From Natronogracilivirga saccharolytica (GTDB lineage Bacteria; Bacteroidota; Rhodothermia; Balneolales; Natronogracilivirgulaceae): a stretch of DNA of 64,000 nucleotides. The stretch is from assembly GCF_017921895.1 (NCBI RefSeq), contig NZ_JAFIDN010000007.1, positions 124,001 through 188,000 of the forward strand, read 5' to 3'. Under the pieces are notes generated by a model that made no database searches, was not told where the DNA came from, and saw only the letters and a program-made list of their open reading frames with translations. Below are positions 44,756 to 53,056 of the stretch, piece after piece. The translations under genes and the position numbers were made by a program. Numbering within the stretch: position 1 is the first letter of the stretch; every line of letters starts with the position of its first letter.

Positions 44756-46374
44756 TTTTGTTTTTGGAACTCGCGTTGCAGCTGTTCGGCGAGTGTTCGC
44801 TCTATTTCCTCAAGTTCTTCTTCGTAAAAATAGGTATCCGAGTCGAAGGGCTTCAGGTTTTCAATAGTGTTTTCTTCACGGTCATACTCGGCAAAAAATA
44901 CTTCGTCCATCCATTTCATATTTCTCGCTTCATTGAATTTCAGCACAAAGGCATCCCGGCCGTTGATCTTCGTTGCACCGATAAGTGAAACCTTGCCCGC
45001 CGATGAGGTCATGGTGATATACCGGGAGGGCCGGTTTACCGATGGCAGCTCACGGTATACCTTGTTGAATATTTCCAGGATGTCGGCAAGCGGCGCAGAG
45101 AAGTAGTGGTGCTCTCCGGTCGGACGTGCACAGTACATCGAGTGAAATCCGACACCCAGCATGCCCAGAACATTTCCGAGATCGATCCAGTTTTGCGCCG
45201 AACGGTCCACATCCACCTTCCCGTCTTCATCCTTGAACAGGCTGATGTTGTTCATGATCGGACTCTGACTGCGGATGGTCACCCCGCGGGATTTCAGGCG
45301 CCGGATGGCAGCGATGGCCGACGGATTGATGACTTCACGGGGTGTGGATATGTGAGCCATCCAGACGACCTGCACGCCATGGTCATAAATTTTCTGGAAC
45401 AGGTCAAGAAACTTGTCATAGTCGCTTTGAAGGATCATCTCGGGATGGAATGTCAGAGCGCGCGAGCCCAGACGCAGTGTCTTGACATGCAGCAGCTCCG
45501 GATCTTCAAGAATCGGAGTGATATACTTTTCAAGTCGCCCGAATGGAATATGTCCGGCATCGCCTCCGGTGATCAGCACATCGGTTACCTCTTTGTGCCG
45601 TTTCAGATACTCATGTATCTCACCGATGTCGTCCTGGGCAAACATGTCTTCATCACCCCGAACCTGCGCGTGACGGAAGCAATAAGTGCAGAAAGCAAAG
45701 CAGCTTTGCGTTGTTTTGTCAAAGATCAGCTGGCAGGGGGGATATTTGTGCTGACTGCCTTTGAGCACTACCGGTTCGCCGGCATCGTTCAGGTACCAGG
45801 GCTTGTTCAGCAGCTGATTCCCGTCATGCGGATTGGTATTTTTCTGATGCTCCCGGACGATCTGTGCCTTTTCCTCTTCCGACACGGCGTTGATATAGGC
45901 GTTCACCACACCGGAGTCAATCATGCCGGGCTGGGGCATGACCAGCTGAAACAAGGAGTCATTCTCAAAATCATTCCAGTCGATCTTGTTCAGTACATGT
46001 TTGGTGGCCAGAAACCGGTATACATCAATGAACAGCTCGCGTTCGGCGATGTGCCCGATATCGATACCGTTTTTTTCGAGTATGGCCACGATCTCGCGGA
46101 AGCCCTTAAGTCCGGAATAGTGATGCTTGCCGGTGAACATGAACTCCCGGGACTCCTGAATTCCCGAGTACTGAGGATAAGCTGCATCAAGACGGGCCAG
46201 TACCCCTTTCGGAAGCAGATTTTCGCTGATGATATTGGACCTGATGTCATCTGTATAGAGATAACGGTCCATCAGCAGTTCCACAAATTTATCATTAATG
46301 GGTGAGACAGTATCCGGTGCGGGATGCAGTTCGGATACCGGGTCGGATTTTTTCAGGGTGTCCGGAGATGCCAT
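44752..46374 (-). CDS. KamA-family radical SAM 2,3-aminomutase (predicted acidic substrate)
   Basis: Moves the alpha-amino group of an amino acid to the beta carbon by a 5'-deoxyadenosyl radical and PLP. The iron-sulphur motif CX3CX2C is Cys225, 229, 232 (CFAFCTYCFRHAQVRG), Arg234 matches LAM Arg134 (alpha-carboxylate), and Lys461 (TSSAGKVSL) matches the PLP lysine 337. Between YFSAPL and this Lys the alignment to clostridial LAM needs no gaps. LAM Asp293 and Asp330, which bind the lysine epsilon-amino group, become Arg417 and Thr454. In glutamate 2,3-aminomutase these are Lys and Asn, so an acidic substrate is likely. The 540 residues exceed LAM (about 416), mostly by an N-terminal extension. 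First gene of the operon. Confidence 0.82.
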   Translation of the reverse strand: MASPDTLKKSDPVSELHPAPDTVSPINDKFVELLMDRYLYTDDIRSNIISENLLPKGVLARLDAAYPQYSGIQESREFMFTGKHHYSGLKGFREIVAILEKNGIDIGHIAERELFIDVYRFLATKHVLNKIDWNDFENDSLFQLVMPQPGMIDSGVVNAYINAVSEEEKAQIVREHQKNTNPHDGNQLLNKPWYLNDAGEPVVLKGSQHKYPPCQLIFDKTTQSCFAFCTYCFRHAQVRGDEDMFAQDDIGEIHEYLKRHKEVTDVLITGGDAGHIPFGRLEKYITPILEDPELLHVKTLRLGSRALTFHPEMILQSDYDKFLDLFQKIYDHGVQVVWMAHISTPREVINPSAIAAIRRLKSRGVTIRSQSPIMNNISLFKDEDGKVDVDRSAQNWIDLGNVLGMLGVGFHSMYCARPTGEHHYFSAPLADILEIFNKVYRELPSVNRPSRYITMTSSAGKVSLIGATKINGRDAFVLKFNEARNMKWMDEVFFAEYDREENTIENLKPFDSDTYFYEEELEEIERTLAEQLQREFQKQN

Positions 46375-46620
46375 GGTGGTTAATATTTTGAGCAGTATAC
46401 AATGTCAATAATAGATAAAAGACAGCAAATAAATAAAAAACGGGCAGGTTATCCCTGTATAATAAATAATGTATACCGTTTTACTTTATTATTCAGTCTA
46501 ACAACTTGATAAAAAAGTATCTGATAAAATGCAATAATCCGTAAAAAATAAATACGAAAAGTCTTGTGGTAATTATTTGAATATGCGTGCTGCGGAAGCC
46601 ATTTGCTGAATATGGAATCA

Positions 46621-47421
46621 TCAGAGTTGGATCGTCAATCCGGCTGCACCGTAATTGATCCAGGAAAAATTATAAACATCGTCCACATCCGCACCGCCTT
46701 CCAGGAGCCGGTAGCCGGCTGAAAGCACAATGCGGTCTCTCAGGCTGTAATCCAGCATCAGAGAGACATCCGTTGCACGGCCCTGCAGACTTCCCAGCGT
46801 TTCCAGATCCAGAGTAACTGAAATTCGGTCTGATAGTTCTCTTCTGGCCATGAAATGAATCAGCGGAACAAAGCCCAGATCGGTGTCACGATCGGATAGT
46901 TCCCCGTCATTATCGTCTGCACTTTGCTCAAGCTCGATTTTGGCATCTCTTACAAGTCCGGCCGCTCCAACGCCAAGTGTCCACGGAGAAGTTCTGTAGA
47001 ATGTATAGCGATAGGTCAGACGGTACGTGTTGAACCGGTAGGTTCCTTTGGTCGGAGTCGCACCCGCAAAGGTGGTTTCATTAAAGAACACGTCCCTTTC
47101 CAGCTCATCGGTTCCCGAGACTTCGAGCGGAGCAAAAAGACCCTGGATGTAATGACGGTCGGTAATGTGATAGCCGATGCGGATCCTGAAATAGGCGTAA
47201 GGGTCTTTTCCAATGAGATCGATCATGTCAAATTTGGTGCCGCCTTCGTTGGGAATGCGCACATCGTTCCGTGAAAACCACACCGCACCGGCTTCGGTTT
47301 CGATGATAACATTGCCGGAGTCGCGGGCTGAAGTATTACCGGGAGTGGAAAGCAGCGGCAACAGAATGAGCGGCAAAAGGATGAAGACAGGCCGCAAGTG
47401 GAAATAGTGTTTGATGGTCAT
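46621..47421 (-). CDS. Outer-membrane beta-barrel protein, 266 aa
   Basis: A signal peptide (about 1-31, ending NTSARD) is followed by strands of alternating aromatic/polar residues (TYRFNTYRLTYRYTFYRTSPW, cut by short turns) and a C-terminal tail GAAGLTIQL. It has 8 to 10 predicted strands. I do not recognise a defined family; similar proteins are labelled 'outer membrane beta-barrel'. It is transcribed toward the KamA-like operon (its stop is 246 bases from that start), and the gap is AT-rich. Function is unknown; a passive porin or surface role is possible. Confidence 0.75.
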   Translation of the reverse strand: MTIKHYFHLRPVFILLPLILLPLLSTPGNTSARDSGNVIIETEAGAVWFSRNDVRIPNEGGTKFDMIDLIGKDPYAYFRIRIGYHITDRHYIQGLFAPLEVSGTDELERDVFFNETTFAGATPTKGTYRFNTYRLTYRYTFYRTSPWTLGVGAAGLVRDAKIELEQSADDNDGELSDRDTDLGFVPLIHFMARRELSDRISVTLDLETLGSLQGRATDVSLMLDYSLRDRIVLSAGYRLLEGGADVDDVYNFSWINYGAAGLTIQL

Positions 47422-47487
47422 AACGGAATTGGTTGGGTTTGATGGGGCAGATACCAGAATAATACCAGTAAAACGGGAAAAAAAATA

Positions 47488-48783
47488 TCAGGAAGTAACC
47501 GCATATCTTCCGGCCAGCCGGCCGCTTACCCATGCCCAGTAAAAATTAAAGCCGCCGATTCTGCCGAACACATCAAGGATCTCACCGCAGAGATAAATTC
47601 CGGGAAGGATCCGCGACTCCATTGTGGCCGGATTGATTTCATCGATTGGAACACCGCCTCCCGTAACTTCGGCTTTGCTGAATCCGGCATGCCCGGTCGG
47701 AACAAGCCTGTATTCGGTCAGCATGCTGATCATAAGATTGCGCTGTTTTTTGGTGAGCTGAGCGGTTTTCAGCTTTTGAAGGCCGGCTTCTTCCAGCAGA
47801 TTGTCTGCAAGTCTTCTGGGGAGGTATTTTGCAAGAAGCCCGCTGGTCGTCAAGCTGCCCTGAAGCTGTTCCCGCCACCAGTCCGCGCCCTTGTCTGCCC
47901 AGTTGACACGCAGGGCCGCCTTATATCCGGATGGATCATCAGCCAGTGCCTTAACTGCCACATGTGACACATCGAGCACGGCCGGCCCGCTGTATCCGTC
48001 ATGGGTAAAAAGAAAACCGCTGCGCCGCGAGCCGAAGGTGCTTGACTGTCTGGCTTCAGGAACAATGTCAACGTCAAGCGATACGCCGGGCAGGGGCTCC
48101 CGTCCGGGATGCGGTCCCTTGAGTGGCGTCAGCGCCGGATACGGCTCATGCAGCGAATGTCCCAGCTGCTGCATGATGGAGTGGCCGGTTCCATCCGTTC
48201 CGGTACGCGGGATAGACATTCCGCCGGTGGCCAGAATTACCTTTGGCGCTATGTGCGTTTCTCCGGAAGCGGTGGTTATCTTCCAGTACTCACCGGTCCG
48301 GCTGATGTCCGTGACTGACGACGATGTTCGTATCGTTACCCCCAGTTTCCGGGCGCGTTTCACCAGAAGATCCCGTACTTCCTTTGCAGAATTGCTTTTG
48401 GGAAACCATTTGTTGGATGCCTTCTCACATGCCATATCAAGCCCGATTTCCGATGAAAACCACTCATGGCAGCCTTCAACCGACCATGATTTGAAGACAT
48501 TACGCAGGCGATTCGGCGAAGATTCGGTGATAAAATCATCTTTGGTCGCCTCTACAGGGAGGACATTGCAGCGGGTTCCTCCGGACATCAAAATTTTGCG
48601 GCCGGGCTGGTTTGTCCGTTCAAGCAGCGTAATTTCAGGATGAGAACCGGAGTCTTCATCGCAAATTTTGCCTGTTTGTGTGCCGAACCCGGAACCCGGA
48701 GCGGAACCGGATTGCGCGGCAAAAATCGCGGCCGTCAGTCCTGCGGCCCCGGCTCCGGCAATAAGTACATCGGAATAGAACAT
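47488..48783 (-). CDS. NAD(P)/FAD-dependent oxidoreductase (HI0933/BaiN-like)
   Basis: A flavoprotein with the N-terminal dinucleotide site DVLIAGAGAAGLTAAIFAAQ, the HI0933 signature PGRKILMSGGTRCNV, VILATGGMSIPRTGTDGTGH and the C-terminal GIYLCGEILDVFGRIGGFNFYWAWVSGRLAG. An insertion of about 20 residues after Gln25 (Gly/Ser/Asp-rich) is unusual for the family. The family is widespread and mostly uncharacterised; some members reduce bile acids or quinones. It is not in an obvious operon. Confidence 0.87.
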   Translation of the reverse strand: MFYSDVLIAGAGAAGLTAAIFAAQSGSAPGSGFGTQTGKICDEDSGSHPEITLLERTNQPGRKILMSGGTRCNVLPVEATKDDFITESSPNRLRNVFKSWSVEGCHEWFSSEIGLDMACEKASNKWFPKSNSAKEVRDLLVKRARKLGVTIRTSSSVTDISRTGEYWKITTASGETHIAPKVILATGGMSIPRTGTDGTGHSIMQQLGHSLHEPYPALTPLKGPHPGREPLPGVSLDVDIVPEARQSSTFGSRRSGFLFTHDGYSGPAVLDVSHVAVKALADDPSGYKAALRVNWADKGADWWREQLQGSLTTSGLLAKYLPRRLADNLLEEAGLQKLKTAQLTKKQRNLMISMLTEYRLVPTGHAGFSKAEVTGGGVPIDEINPATMESRILPGIYLCGEILDVFGRIGGFNFYWAWVSGRLAGRYAVTS

Positions 48784-48840
48784 GAAACCTTGTTACTGAA
48801 CACCTGGATACTGAACCTTCTCCCGGTAAAGGTACCCAGA

Positions 48841-48882
48841 AAAACAAAAACGGCATAGCCCCAGGAGAGAGGTATGCCGTTT
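48841..48882 (-). terminator. Intrinsic terminator after the 1118-aa secreted protein gene
   Basis: Read on the minus strand, AAACGGCATA (48882-48873) and TATGCCGTTT (48857-48848) form a 10-base stem, followed by TTTTTGTTTTT. It lies about 200 bases downstream of the stop codon at 49079, after the repeat unit. Confidence 0.8.
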
Positions 48883-49006
48883 CATGTGTTTATAATTTTT
48901 GATTCATATGGTCAGATGAACCGAAGGTCACGAAGTGAAATGCCATGACCGTATTTAATCATACGCCTGTTTGTCCGGGCGCCAGCCCGGTCATGGACAT
49001 TTCATG
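48881..49006. repeat. Structured intergenic repeat, copy at 48.9 kb
   Basis: One full unit of a roughly 100-125 base element found also at 58.5 and 63.9 kb. It has a left part (TTCATGTGTTTATAATTTTTG, here partly given), a GGTCAGATG box, a GAACCGAAGGTCACGAAGTG box, then an outer hairpin (GAAATGCCATGACCG at 48937-48951 with CGGTCATGGACATTTC at 48988-49003) around an inner hairpin CCGGGC-GCCA-GCCCGG. The outer stem pairs across 15 bases with a single bulged A. It lies between the secreted-protein gene and its terminator. Confidence 0.8.
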
Positions 49007-49078
49007 AAGTGACGCTATTCAGTCCGTGATGTTTGCCCGGTCAGGGGGCAACTCTATTTACTATCTGGAAAAATTTCC

Positions 49079-52000
49079 TCATTTCAGCAGCATCATTTTT
49101 TTTGTTTCGGTGAAACTTCCGGCCTGAATGCGGTACAGGTATACGCCGCTGGTCAGATTGTCGGCATCAAACGTCACGGAATGAGTTCCCTGTGACATAA
49201 CTTGATCCGTCAGAGTTGCGACCCGCCGGCCCAGCACATCGAAAACATCAATGACCACGCGGGTCTCTTCGGGTAAATCAAACCGGATGTTAGTGGCCGG
49301 ATTGAACGGGTTGGGATAGTTCTGATGGAGTTGAAATTCGGAGGGTACATTTTCGGCCAAATCATCCGGATCAGCTCCCACGACAGTTGCCGTTGTCGAA
49401 AGGGGGATAAACCCTCTGTTATTACTGGTATGGATTTCATCAATGGCATCGTCAGGATCAAGAACAGCAAAAAGCCGGGGCTCTGTTACGGTTTCCGGCA
49501 TTACAAACTGAGCGGTGATAGTTTGCTGCCCCCGGATCGGCATCAGCGGATCGGTCTGCAGCTTGTCATCTCCATCCAGGAATGTGATGCGCTCACCGCT
49601 CTCGGGCTTTCCAAGATAAAGATGGACATCCACGGCCTGTTCAAGCTCCACAAGACTGAAGTTGTGTACATCCACATCAACCGTTACCGTATCTCCTGAA
49701 TTGATGCGTTCGGGCAATACGCTTATTGATTTGGTCAGCTCGAGCAGATCCTCGTCGAATTCTACATCGCCGCCATTGGAACGCAGCTCTGATTTTTCTC
49801 TGAGGTGTCTCCATGGCAGTTTGATTGCAGGATCGGGTTTGTCGCCGTATCTCTCATCCCAGAAGCTGCTGGGGCCGCCAAGAAGCTGCTTGTCAAGACG
49901 TACAGCATAGTCAATTACGAGTGGTCCGTCTCTGTGCCAGTAGGCGTAGGGATAAATGATATACTGTGCTGTAGGAAATTGTGAGCTTATGGAACCCAGT
50001 TCAACTTCGATTTTGATTTCTTCACCAACCGACATCCGGTTTGTCTGCAGTTCTGATGTGCTGTAGCTTCCGCCGAGGCTGAGTCCCAGCGGCTCAAAAC
50101 CAAGAGAGCCGCCAATGGCTACATTGGACTCCGTAAATTCTTCTTCTTCTACAAAATCACTGAATTCCAGAGACCATGTGGAACTGGAACCTCCGTCTAT
50201 GCTGAAATTGGGATCATCTTCACGAAGTCCCTTAAGTAATATGTCGATGTCATCGTCATCTGATTCCAGAATGTGATCATTTCTGGGATATGACAACAAA
50301 TTGGTTTCCTCTGACAGTGAACGGTATTGGTAGGCAAAGAAGCTGTCGGATGACATCCAGGTGTTTGCCGTGCCGGTCGGGAACACTGCCAGAACGGTGC
50401 CTGCAAATTCACCGCTGTCATATACGTCATATTCCCAAAGATCGAAGGTCGTAATAGCGGCATACACCTGATCCGTATCTCTGGCAGTTCGGCTTTGGGT
50501 AAAGGTCTCCCGTTCGGCTTTGAACTCGGAATGGCCAAAACGTTCACCATATTTGGCACTCATGCCAAAGGAAATGACATTCATCGCGCCCTCTACGGAT
50601 GCATCCACGGTCCAGTCGCTTTCAACGGACGTTGATACCGAACGCTCCTCAGTTTCCACAGAAGTGAATGTTGCACGGAAGCCGCAATCATCCCCGAAGC
50701 AGTTGTTAACATCGTAAATGGTTTCACCGATTTTGTCGAAATGAGTAGGAGGCGCCTTGAGAATGATCCATGGCTGGTTTATATCCGTGAGCTGCGAACG
50801 TCTGGGATTTTCATACCGGATGCGCGACTGCGTGAAATCCCCTCCGGCAATGGCATAGGACCGGCCTTTTTCATCACTCTCTTTCGTAAGTTCTTCGAAC
50901 TGATCATCAAACAGCGAGCTTAGCTGATCCTGCCCGGGTTCATCGATCCCAAACGCCTCGATCCAGAAATTGTAGCTGTCGCCCTGACTCAGCCATTCCG
51001 GATTACCGCTTGCCAGAGCAATTATTTCTGTGGTGAATCCACTGTCACCCGTGCGGATAAGATCTCTTCTTTGATTGACATCGGACACGGTCACGTACCG
51101 GGATGAATAACTGGCCGTTTGTTGCGGAACGCTGAAATCCAGTGATTGATCAACAAAAATGGCAACTTCTCTTTGGATGTCATTACCGTTTTCGTCCTCG
51201 TCATTTTCCTCTATGTCATCGGTTATTTCCGGCCGTTCCGGAGCTTTGAGAATCAGAGCCCGGCCGTCATTCATAACCACAATTTCATCCTGCCCGGTGC
51301 CGTCGATATCACCGCTGGCCATGGAAAAGGCAGAAAGCTCGTTGATCATGCTCACCATGAAGTCAAAACCGGGCCAGACTTCAAGTGATTCATCCGCAAG
51401 GTCAAGTATCCTGACAAAAAGATTGTCCTCTTCCTGAGCACCTTGCGTTTCCTTCTGCATATTGAATCCCACTGCTGTTTCCTGGACAACATTTCCGGTA
51501 AAATCACCCATTACAGTGGATATATTAATGTCAGAAGTCACTGTAAATCCATCATAAAGTTGTCTGGTTTCGCCCGGTATCAGAGTGAGCTGATCACCAT
51601 TCGGTTCTGTGTAGAAAATTTTTGTCTCAATGATGACATTGGAAAATGATGACCCGTCGGCGGCGTAGGAAAAAATGATCTCACGGGTGTTGCTCAAGGT
51701 CATTTTACCCGCTGCAATGTCGAAGGCGCTGTAATCGTCCGGAAACGGCCCCATATTGTAATCGGCTATCTGACTGAGCTCAAGATCATCGGTAACAGTG
51801 AAAATTTCGATGATATAATCCGAATCATTTCTGTATGCAAGAATGATTTCGTCCCGGCCGTTGCGTGTAAGATCTTCCGCATACATCCTGAACAAGCCTC
51901 CGATAAAATCATCAGCAGCTGTCTGAATGCTGTATTCAGAAATGTCCATATCAAAATTGTCGACATTATCACCTTCAAGACGCTCAGGATCCAGGTCGTT

Positions 52001-52435
52001 TATGACAAAATGAATGGCTCCGTCACCGGCATAACCGCCGACAAAGGTTTCATAATCATCGCCGTTGAAGTCTCCGGTAACGACATCCACATGGCTTCGG
52101 TGGAAATCATCGAAAGAAAACCGGGGCTCAAAACCTTCCGTATCGTACTGATGAACTCTCCTTTCGGGAAGCGTCTCATGCTCCTGAAATAAAAACTGAT
52201 CCATATCCGGAGTTTTGTCACCGTAGACAATCTGAGAGAACAGTTTTCTCTCGGTTGTTGCGGTATTCGGATCATATACGTCCTCAAGCCAGAAAACAAC
52301 CAGCTCGTCTGTTCGCAGATAATCTTCAAAACCATCCAGTGGATGATCGGTAGTGTCATTTACCGTTTCCTGTGAGGCGGCAAACGAGGGCACAAAAAGC
52401 AGCAGAATGATAAACTGAACCGTAAATCTGATCAT
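49079..52435 (-). CDS. Large secreted protein with a type A (Por) sorting domain, 1118 aa
   Basis: A signal peptide (1-21, FAASQ) leads an acidic protein. Residues about 100-420 have FG-GAP/VCBS-like strands (GDFNGDDYETFVGGYAGDGAI, ENGRDEIILAYR type). The middle (about 575-800) is a Ser/Thr/Val alternating region, reminiscent of aerolysin-type pore-forming hairpins. Then a CARDB-like Ig domain (about 895-985) and a C-terminal sorting domain (1033-1118, NYPNPFNPATNIRF ... GVYLYRIQAG). The sorting domain predicts export by the Type IX or a related system and anchoring to the surface. It is monocistronic with its own terminator. Function is unknown; a secreted effector or adhesin is possible. 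Confidence 0.82.
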   Translation of the reverse strand: MIRFTVQFIILLLFVPSFAASQETVNDTTDHPLDGFEDYLRTDELVVFWLEDVYDPNTATTERKLFSQIVYGDKTPDMDQFLFQEHETLPERRVHQYDTEGFEPRFSFDDFHRSHVDVVTGDFNGDDYETFVGGYAGDGAIHFVINDLDPERLEGDNVDNFDMDISEYSIQTAADDFIGGLFRMYAEDLTRNGRDEIILAYRNDSDYIIEIFTVTDDLELSQIADYNMGPFPDDYSAFDIAAGKMTLSNTREIIFSYAADGSSFSNVIIETKIFYTEPNGDQLTLIPGETRQLYDGFTVTSDINISTVMGDFTGNVVQETAVGFNMQKETQGAQEEDNLFVRILDLADESLEVWPGFDFMVSMINELSAFSMASGDIDGTGQDEIVVMNDGRALILKAPERPEITDDIEENDEDENGNDIQREVAIFVDQSLDFSVPQQTASYSSRYVTVSDVNQRRDLIRTGDSGFTTEIIALASGNPEWLSQGDSYNFWIEAFGIDEPGQDQLSSLFDDQFEELTKESDEKGRSYAIAGGDFTQSRIRYENPRRSQLTDINQPWIILKAPPTHFDKIGETIYDVNNCFGDDCGFRATFTSVETEERSVSTSVESDWTVDASVEGAMNVISFGMSAKYGERFGHSEFKAERETFTQSRTARDTDQVYAAITTFDLWEYDVYDSGEFAGTVLAVFPTGTANTWMSSDSFFAYQYRSLSEETNLLSYPRNDHILESDDDDIDILLKGLREDDPNFSIDGGSSSTWSLEFSDFVEEEEFTESNVAIGGSLGFEPLGLSLGGSYSTSELQTNRMSVGEEIKIEVELGSISSQFPTAQYIIYPYAYWHRDGPLVIDYAVRLDKQLLGGPSSFWDERYGDKPDPAIKLPWRHLREKSELRSNGGDVEFDEDLLELTKSISVLPERINSGDTVTVDVDVHNFSLVELEQAVDVHLYLGKPESGERITFLDGDDKLQTDPLMPIRGQQTITAQFVMPETVTEPRLFAVLDPDDAIDEIHTSNNRGFIPLSTTATVVGADPDDLAENVPSEFQLHQNYPNPFNPATNIRFDLPEETRVVIDVFDVLGRRVATLTDQVMSQGTHSVTFDADNLTSGVYLYRIQAGSFTETKKMMLLK

Positions 52436-52636
52436 GACAGGCCTCTCTGTTGGTTATTCTTTGTGATATAGTGAATGGACCAGCCACCATATTAAAAAAT
52501 AAATAAATAAAAAACAGTAATATGTGTACAAATCACGCAATAATAATACTGTGAGTATCGTCCGGAACAGGCCGGAATAGTTGCAAGCGATACTTTTAGC
52601 AGTTTAGGCACTCGTATAAACTCCGTACATTGCAGT

Positions 52637-53056
52637 ATGAAATACTTCCGGAAAATGCTTGCCTACATCCTGCCGGTCCTGGCTGTCATTATGCTCGCCG
52701 GACTTATCCTGTCACGTGTGTATCAGCCGGAGCCCTCCGATCCCGACCCCGAAATACGCATTTCAGCTTTTGACGCCAAAGACCATGTCGGTGAAATGGC
52801 CGAAGTGTGCGGTGTGGTGGAGTCCGCCGATTATGTGCCACGGATTGGCGGTGAGCCGACATTCCTCAACCTGGGGCGACCGCATCCCGATCAGCCCTTC
52901 ACAGCAGTTATCTGGGGCGATGACCGGGCAAAATGGCAGGTGCCGCCAGAGGAGCGCTATCTGACACGGGAAGTCTGTATTTCAGGCAGAATAGAAATGC
53001 ATGAAGGCGTGCCGCAAATCAGGGTGCGCCGGCCCGATCAGATCCGTTCAAACTGA
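52637..53056 (+). CDS. Membrane-anchored OB-fold protein, 139 aa
   Basis: A short N-terminal anchor or signal (1-27) is followed by a single small beta-barrel: ISAFDAKDHVGEMAEVCGVV, then strands such as TFLNLGRPHP and TAVIWGDDRAKW, then VCISGRIEMHEGVPQIRVRRPDQI. This pattern is that of the exported OB-fold (tRNA_anti-like/YdeI-like) proteins often labelled 'DNA-binding protein'. The residues AEVCGVV and EVCISG place two Cys on neighbouring strands, perhaps a disulphide. The 3' end overlaps the convergent Stealth gene by 38 bases. No role can be assigned. Confidence 0.75.
   Translation: MKYFRKMLAYILPVLAVIMLAGLILSRVYQPEPSDPDPEIRISAFDAKDHVGEMAEVCGVVESADYVPRIGGEPTFLNLGRPHPDQPFTAVIWGDDRAKWQVPPEERYLTREVCISGRIEMHEGVPQIRVRRPDQIRSN

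Noticed and set aside
45106-46305. 399-codon open frame antisense to the KamA-like gene
   Set aside because: No recognisable motifs and a composition typical of antisense translation; the minus-strand radical SAM motifs are complete.
40618-46374. Classical clostridial lysine fermentation operon
   Set aside because: 5,6-aminomutase subunits, 3,5-diaminohexanoate dehydrogenase, 3-keto-5-aminohexanoate cleavage enzyme and aminobutyryl-CoA lyase are absent, and the lysine-binding aspartates of the aminomutase are replaced.
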